Below, in pieces: positions 58,201 to 64,000 of a DNA stretch of 64,000 nucleotides. Numbering within the stretch: the stretch's first letter is position 1; every line of letters begins with the position of its first letter. The position numbers and the translations under genes were made by a program. The stretch comes from Tritrichomonas musculus (Eukaryota > Parabasalia > Tritrichomonadida > Tritrichomonadidae): assembly GCA_039105265.1 (NCBI GenBank), contig JAPFFF010000008.1, positions 1,364,001 to 1,428,000 of the forward strand. The letters are read 5' to 3'. The notes below the pieces were generated by a model. That model saw only the letters and a list, made by a program, of their open reading frames with translations. It was not told the origin of the DNA and made no database searches.

Positions 58201-59868
58201 GCCAAGATATCATATGATGAGGATGCTGAATATGAAGAAGAAAGTGACAAGAAAGCAAGCAAAGTCACAAGAACGAAGAACGTTAACTACAACACAAACA
58301 AAAGCATAAACACGAGCACGAGCGCAAACAAGGTTGATACTTTTGATGAGTATGAGAACGAATATGAAGAAGAAGATTATGAAGAAGAAAACAACAACAA
58401 CAATGGAAATGAAAACGATAACTTTAGTAATAATGCACATTCAAACGCTAACGAGGAAGAAGAAGAAGGCGATGCAATAGAATGCCATTTACAATTCACC
58501 AAGTATGGTCAATTGGTGATTATTGGAGATTTCGATGATGACGATGATGTCAAGTTCTTCTGGCGAAAGTGGCGAGGCAGTCATGTGAGTGACATCAAGG
58601 ACATAAGTAGTCGAAAACTGACGCCGAACTATTCAATGGTTGGCTATGAAATTGACGGCGGTTTTCAAACACGAACTAGCATTGAAGTTATTTGGTCGAA
58701 CAAAGTATTCATTGACCATGCCTTGCCTGCACCTGAAGCGACACTTGACGAGAACGGAGCACTTGTTCCTGGCTGTGTTCTTGAATGTAGAACTAGTTCT
58801 GCACCTCAATACAATCCACGAGAACAGCTTCTTAAGATGAAGCACAAAATTGACAAGAAGCGAAAGAAGAAGAAGTCACAAATAACATCGAATGCATCGA
58901 ATGCTACTGTTGTGAGTGAGTTTGATGAAAATGCAACGAGCAGCGATGATGACGATTTCGATGAAGAAGAAGAAGAAATCGATGATGATTTCGACTTACA
59001 AATTGACCAGTCAGATGTCGGCGAGTTTCAAACACTCAAGATTCGCTTTGCTTGGAAGAGATGGGACGGAATGCAATTCAGCAGAATCATGAATGATTCC
59101 CCCGTCTACAAAGTGACTGAAGAAGACACTGACTGCTACGTTTGCTGCGATATTTACTACGTCGATAAAGACGGAAATCACGGACCTCATACATCGGTAG
59201 AGACATCGTGTCCAGTGTCATCTGAAGCTGTTGTTATTGAAGGCGAAGAAGTTGTCGGATCACTATTGAATGCTGAAGGATATGACGAATTCATGAAAGT
59301 TTGTCGTTTCACTTGGCAACGAAGAACAAACAACCAAGAAAACAACAGCAACGATGATAATGATGATGATGATGAGAATTGGATTGTTGTCGGCAAGAAG
59401 AGAACTTATCGTTGCTCTTGCGATGATGTTGGCAAGTTTGTGCGTGTCGTTTGCGAGACTAAAGAAGAGAGAAGAATAAGTCACGAAATTGGCCCAATTG
59501 CAATGAATGTTGACATTGAAAATAAAGTGAAAGAAATATTGAAAAATGGTTCCTTCAAGTTCAAGACAAAAGAACAAAACGGCGTCAGATGGACGGTCGA
59601 TTGTTCTCTTCAACAGTTCAGCATCACTTCAAAACAGGCATCGAGATCTTCGCCTTGGAAAAATGTCGAGGCGAGGGCCGCAATGTCGTCTGACAAAAAA
59701 GTTGAGATTTTTATTGGATCGTTCCGAGTGTCTGTCATTCCTTCTCTACATAGAGGTAGTAACGCAAATGAAGGTGAGGCTGGTTTTGATAGAGATGTCT
59801 GCATTTTGGCTCTCAGAAGTTTTAAAGAAAGAGCTATTCAGTCTGCTTCTTCATATCGAAAGAAATGA
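55288..59868 (+). CDS. LRR plus AIR9-like (A9) repeat protein, 1526 aa
   Basis: ATG at 55288 (M-R-S-K-S-G-Q-P-D). Residues about 15-165 are SDS22-type LRRs (L-V-S-L-H-L-N-E-N-P-I, L-R-S-L-S-L-D-F-C-N-L) with an LRR cap. Residues about 200-920 and 1065-1430 hold repeated beta-sandwich units with the A9 pattern W-[YFH]...W..., then Y-x-x-x-x-x-D-x-G-K-[FY]-[IV]-R, as in F-T-P-S-S-S-E-V-G-K-F-L-R and Y-T-P-K-A-S-D-I-G-K-Y-I-R. Highly charged low-complexity segments lie at about 925-1060 and 1190-1240. LRR plus A9 repeats are characteristic of AIR9-like proteins, which associate with microtubules, so a cytoskeletal role is likely by family. No signal peptide or membrane helix. The central part is less AT-rich than the ends. 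Confidence 0.9.
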   Translation: MRSKSGQPDTSSGIILLCNKQLSKVPDDIPESPLYFDFSTNHIKNLDFTKDYNTLVSLHLNENPINKLDNIRFNNLRSLSLDFCNLTTMKQIPQLPNLISLSLVGNSLSSFENFHIFPNLIKIDLRGNLVTFTAVHTIAAVCSLRLSTINGRSVTEEEFRTAFSLSPIVGHALRKGRNPSPQEDEKAASLSFLSKENPLDIKNIGGCLVIRCPYEETSNVKWYQSSSNELEWELLDCTARTLPVTPMMYQRLIKCQYGNKSFYTPDIIQKDDSGRNCLSFTEQPAIMGSGTVGSILSLNSQQAFPTKINWRFSNSSESLGSCPVLIVPPEAGGQKIIAEIFPFSPLFEKVQFSPLTTEIQISNVQEIELIRLSIPDTIIEDEPFEIDYETYPSNSKLHFTIESSNSFESQYSPISNLKGKTVFTPSSSEVGKFLRVTTVVGDRQYSAYSKNPVEKVKACLKRSIICGENKTNHSHVFLFEFSDGVQASGFSQRWFVHDGASKEYISEERVVVPSDDCSHLTLGVDVTVWFDEREKSDNNRREQSFTILSESPLEKSDKLNGLIEIEKEPVEDSKISMPDTGQWFISDIHARGGFRAVIESDVYTPKASDIGKYIRFCSDESDVIIGPVLVSQNPIKSILLKSVTSKEEGDDIDDSKDDQLLNDLAVGSIVRAQLTFYDNRGISDFSSDELHIKWIRCSRASPEVVVQDGGNEYIVTYDDHGSKIKARIESTDWQKDSDLSPIIRRGEYSGQIIQGKPLIGSTLTLQFNTISPTSTNSNNSYHSSDSYNEPKTIRWFHNDESECLSEASSLMVKFIDVNHRIRVEINGKYNELTDIISPSNVEEGQIIKFTDVFHRELTDKTGVLWFRYVFDESEWKEISAKRSYKLRRADVNSVIRVVSYQIHSDGSKTSEIFADIGPITAKSTTNDDSKKWSHSNSNDVVDEEDEEEETAETSEENRSKEAETKKSRNKQAKISYDEDAEYEEESDKKASKVTRTKNVNYNTNKSINTSTSANKVDTFDEYENEYEEEDYEEENNNNNGNENDNFSNNAHSNANEEEEEGDAIECHLQFTKYGQLVIIGDFDDDDDVKFFWRKWRGSHVSDIKDISSRKLTPNYSMVGYEIDGGFQTRTSIEVIWSNKVFIDHALPAPEATLDENGALVPGCVLECRTSSAPQYNPREQLLKMKHKIDKKRKKKKSQITSNASNATVVSEFDENATSSDDDDFDEEEEEIDDDFDLQIDQSDVGEFQTLKIRFAWKRWDGMQFSRIMNDSPVYKVTEEDTDCYVCCDIYYVDKDGNHGPHTSVETSCPVSSEAVVIEGEEVVGSLLNAEGYDEFMKVCRFTWQRRTNNQENNSNDDNDDDDENWIVVGKKRTYRCSCDDVGKFVRVVCETKEERRISHEIGPIAMNVDIENKVKEILKNGSFKFKTKEQNGVRWTVDCSLQQFSITSKQASRSSPWKNVEARAAMSSDKKVEIFIGSFRVSVIPSLHRGSNANEGEAGFDRDVCILALRSFKERAIQSASSYRKK

Positions 59869-61847
59869 ATTTTTTAATTTTTTTTTTTTTTTTTTATATT
59901 TGTTTTTACTTTTTAAATAAAAGATATTTTTTTTTAATGATATTGTCTGTTTTATGTTTAATACTTTATGTTTTATGGGAGAAAAAAAACTTGAATAATT
60001 ATTTAGATTTAATGGCATCTTGGCAATTTCATCTCGATAAATATTAAAATTGAAAGTCATGAAAAAAAGGTTAATTATAATGAGCTATTTATTGATATAT
60101 GATTATTGTAGATATAATATAAATGTTTAAAATAATATTTAAATTTTTGTTCTTTTATAAAATGGTTTTACCGATGCATCTATAAAAATAAATCTTTTTT
60201 GGTATTAAATAATTCAATTTTTTGTGAATTTTTATTGATTTAAGGTTCTCCTTTCAAATTCAAAAGATTAAATTCAATGAGATTTCACAAATAAAATTTA
60301 CATAAATATCGTTTTTAAAAATGAGTTAAAAGAAAAAATTCATATAGATATATATTTCAAATAATTGAATAAAAATATTTTTATGAAATCTTATCGATTT
60401 TGTTTTTTTACAGATAGAAATCATAGAATTAAAAAATCAATAAAATTTTGAATAAAATAAGATTTAATCGTTGAGGCCAATTTTTTTTATTTTTCACCAA
60501 AACTTTTCCCGAAAAATGCTCTATTGAATTATTTATTCTATGAGTTAATTCAATATTGAATGATTTACATTTTTTTGGGGAAGGAGAACCTTAAGCCACA
60601 AATATCCTAAGAAATATGAAAATCAATTTTTTTTTTTTTGTTACCAGTCTGTTAAGAGTATTAGAAAAAAACACTTATAAACAAGTTTCTATTCCTGCTA
60701 TATAAGGAGAGAATTGAATAATGATATTTCTATGATTTTTGGATTTGATGGATTTTTCCTATTATATCTCATGTAGCATTTGATATATACATATTTCTTT
60801 ATGGAAAAAGAGTTACAAAACGATAACCAACAGATTATAACAAATCAAATTTATACAAGTGGCCAGCAACTTCAAATGCAGTGTTTATTTTTATTCTATT
60901 ATTAATTCGAGACGTTAAAAAATCTTTGAACCATGAATTTTTTTTCAGCTAATATATTATTTGGGTGTTAACCATTTTTAAGAGTATTAAAACTTTACAA
61001 GGTCAACAACAATTATGAAACTACTATTCATCGGCAATTTGAAAAAAATCAGGCAAATTTAATTACACATTAAATTAATTAATTTAAATAATTGCATTTT
61101 AAATGTATTTTCCATAAGATATTAATATTTTAAAATCAACATTTATTTGAGAACTTTTCTTTGATCTCAATATATGCTTTCAAAATATCAGAAAAAATAA
61201 TATCGAATATTTCAATTAATTAAGAATAATTCTATGGATATTTAATTTTGAAATAATACTAATTATTTCACGTATCACATTTGATTTTTGCAAATATCTT
61301 ATTTAAAATTTAATTAATTTATTATATACTATATTAATAAATATGATTATAATAGATTATAGTTTCTACATAAAATTGTTTATTGGTTTATTAATTATTT
61401 GATACAAAACTTCACGTTAAGTTCAAATCATTTCTCCGATGCATTCGTGGAGTGTATTTCATGTTTTAAGAGATACATGATTAATCAGATAATAATATAA
61501 TAAATATAATGATTATAAGATTAAATATCAAATAATGAGCTAGATACAATTCATTTTATCAAACATTTTATAATAAAAATCGATTTTCGAAAAATATATA
61601 CGATAAATTAAAAGGATGATAGTTTTAACAAAGTATTTAATATATAACAAATATGAAAAATTAGTTTAAAATATAATATACTAATCCATCACCATGATAT
61701 CAACAAATGATTAATTTTTCTGAATAGTATTGAAAAATGAAAATAATCAACTCAATTTTGAAATAAATAATTATAGGTTTCTATATATTATATTAAGCTC
61801 AAATTAAAATTTGTAAAATGTTCAAACTATATATTACGCAATTTAGC

Positions 61848-62066
61848 CTTCCACCTGCGGCTATCGCTTCTCAGCTGCAGGTGGAAGTAATCAAGCAATA
61901 AGGAAACCAAGTTTCCACCTGCGGCTGAGCTGCGATAGCTGCAGGTGGAAGTTAATATTCAAATTATATTTTCAATATTTAAGCGATTTAAACTTCCACC
62001 TGCAGCTATTGTAGCTTAACTGCAAGTAGAAGGCAATTTCAAACTTCTACCTGCTAAGCTGCAGGT
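61848..62066. repeat. four spaced ~40-bp GC-rich hairpins
   Basis: 61848-61887, 61911-61951, 61993-62032 and a shorter 62044-62066 each begin CTTCCACCTGC or a variant and end with the inverse GCAGGTGGAAG. Loops contain GCTATCGC, GCTGAGCTGCGATAGC or GCTATTGTAGC. Copies one and two are close to perfect; three and four have decayed. Confidence 0.85.
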
Positions 62067-62368
62067 TTACTTCAATTTACTTATTTTTATTTTCAATCTT
62101 ATAAAAATTTTATCGATAATATTTTTTGTATTCTTTTTATTGTTTTTTACTCTCAATTTATTGAAAATATTTTATTTTATCTTTCTCTTTTCTATATCTT
62201 TTCGTATTTCTCTATCGCTCCCTGTACCGCATTTCTATGGAGTGCACAATATATGGTACTTCTAAAAAAAATCAATAGGCTTCATATTCATAAAAACTCT
62301 CAATTTTTGTTAACCAACGATTTCCCAGATTAGACTTAGGGGGTCCTAATTATAGGGGCCTTAACCTA

Positions 62369-62395
62369 CCCCTTCGGTTAAGGCAATATTCTACA
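62369..62395. other. 9-bp perfect stem-loop
   Basis: GCCTTAACC, a loop of TACCCCTTC, then GGTTAAGGC. It lies in a short GC-richer patch preceded by TTAGGGGGTCC. Function unknown; it could be a remnant of a repeat. Confidence 0.5.
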
Positions 62396-64000
62396 TCTTA
62401 AGTTAACAAATAATTGTTAGTATTTTATTTAAAAAAACATGCCCCGGGGCAAAAGAAAATTGTTTTTGCTTTTTTATTTTTATTTTTTATTTTTTATTTT
62501 TTTATATTTTTTTGTACTTTTGATTATCATGGATATTAATCATGAACAAAATGTTTCGATAATTACTTCACCTCTAATGATTTATATTGTATGTCAGTAT
62601 ATAATATTGGCTATATAGACAAAAAATAAAATAATCGTAACATTTCCCTAATATCATGAAAATATTTTTTCAATGAATTTTTTTATGAATGGTAACTTTT
62701 TGTTAAATTATCTAACTTTTTGTGATATAATGATAAAACCAAAAGTATATATTTATATATCTTTTCAAAGAAAATTTATTTTAGAAACATTTATCATATA
62801 TTATTTTTAATTTAATATCTATATTTTAAAATGTTTTTTTATTTTGAATATTAATTAATATTTGTATATATAATTGAACTTTTTTAAATGATTTGCAAAA
62901 AATGGAAAAAATAGAAAGCAAGTTTAAATTACAATAAATTATTTAAGTATATGTATTTTTCTTATTATGGTGATGAACTTAAATTTTATTGTCCCCTCCA
63001 AAAGGTATTAGTTGGCAAAGGAACAGCCCTATATTAAAAATACTCAACAAAAAAGAACAGTTTAATGATATTCATCAACAGATTCAGTTAATTCAATATC
63101 AACACATACTCAAAAAAAACATTTGAAACAATCAAATTTGATTAATAATTTTTTCATTACCAATCTAATTATTTTTCACAAATTTCATTATTTTTTCATA
63201 CTTTTTAATAAGTATACAAATTATTTTCATCTATATTCATAAAAAAAAATTGATTTACTTTATGCTTACTATAATATGTTCATCAAAATTCCTCAATTTA
63301 ATATAATATTAGCAATATTTACATGCATTTATATATCTATACTATTTTATATTTTTATAAATGCATAATAATATTGGTTAAATGATTTTAAAATAAGATA
63401 TTTGCATTTTTATTTCTTTTAAATTGAATAGTCTTTATTTAAAAATACAGAAAATTTAATGACTTTATTATTTTTATATTCTCAATATATTTTGAATAAG
63501 CTTTCAAAATATAAATTTATAAATATGCTTTATACTGGAAAATAATAAAAAATATTTGTATATTATAGATAACATATATAATAAATTATATAAATATTTA
63601 AATAGTAATATATAACTAAACAATATTTAAAAATGGGTTAGAAAAAACAGTTTCTAGGCAAAATCCTCTTAGAGCACCTAGAAATATTTTGAATACATAC
63701 TTGACGTTAAAATTCAATTTCTTCACTTTTTCTATTAAATATTTTAAAATTGATATTATTCCAATTTCCCTACGACAGATCTTATTTGCTTCTAAATAAA
63801 AAATGTTTAAGATAATAAATTAAATTTATATTTTATGATTATTTAACGAAATAAGAAAATTGAAAAAAAAAAACAAATTCGTTTACCTTTATTTTTTTTC
63901 GAATTAAATTTTCCATTATTTTTTAAATGTTATATTTGTTCAGACATTTAGATAATTAAAATTTGATTCATCACGTTTTATCAGTTTTTAATATCATTTT

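Larger units (their letters stand above)
59869..64000. other. long gene-free AT-rich region
   Basis: No frame with protein-like composition was found in more than 4 kb. The notable structures are the GC-rich hairpins at 61848-62066 and a 9-bp stem (GCCTTAACC and GGTTAAGGC) at about 62369-62395. Otherwise only A/T-rich simple sequence was seen. Confidence 0.65.

Noticed and set aside
62369-62395. Stem-loop as a transcription terminator
   Set aside because: No gene is nearby, and hairpin terminators are not expected in this type of genome.

Overview
The window is strongly AT-rich nuclear DNA of a parabasalid protist (a trichomonad). The evidence is the combination of BspA-like leucine-rich-repeat (LRR) proteins with 23-residue repeats, DUF3447/ankyrin proteins, Sel1-repeat and BTB-like proteins with low-complexity tails, an LRR protein with AIR9-like repeats, and a Maverick/Polinton. 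Base composition looks more AT-rich than I would expect for Trichomonas vaginalis, so a relative such as Tritrichomonas or Histomonas is plausible. The species call is inference.

Layout. 1-2.4 kb: 3' part of a Sel1-repeat gene. 2.9-6.7 kb (minus) and 9.7-12.1 kb (plus): two DUF3447-ankyrin genes, each running into a BspA-like LRR reading frame. 8.6 kb: a small four-helix membrane protein. 12.8-16.0 kb (minus): an unrecognised gene, a small coiled-coil gene remnant and an uninterrupted DUF3447 gene. 16.6-17.0 kb: a BspA fragment. 18.2-21.3 kb (minus): a DUF3447 gene with a spaced-out ankyrin array. About 21.8-37.9 kb: a Maverick/Polinton-type virus-like element with polymerase, capsid, ATPase, integrase, protease and HNH-type genes plus three internal tandem arrays; it appears incomplete. 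37.9-39.6 kb: a BTB-like gene that has lost its start at the element's edge and carries about two dozen DPF/NPF motifs. 40-42.7 kb: a DUF3447 gene followed by eight regularly spaced ankyrin modules. 44.8-45.5 kb: a protein with an internally duplicated domain. 46.5-50.5 kb: a fold-back element and a TA-flanked inverted-repeat element nested inside another. 50.6-51.4 kb: a broken membrane-protein gene. 51.8-55.0 kb: an older remnant of a second virus-like element. 55.3-59.9 kb: a 1526-residue LRR plus AIR9-like protein. 59.9-64 kb: no genes seen, but a row of GC-rich hairpins at 61.85-62.07 kb.

The most unusual signal is in the ankyrin genes. At four loci the coding sequence breaks at the same point of the ankyrin repeat, four codons after the D-[I/V]-N motif, and resumes with the next codon the repeat expects. 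In the 40-42.7 kb gene eight spacers of 85-94 bp separate modules of 102 bp that have stayed open, while the spacer lengths are not multiples of three. This looks like intron removal, yet no GT...AG or trichomonad splice motif is visible. In two genes the same break joins a DUF3447-ankyrin frame to an LRR frame, so these are probably single fusion genes.

No tRNA, rRNA or CRISPR was recognised.
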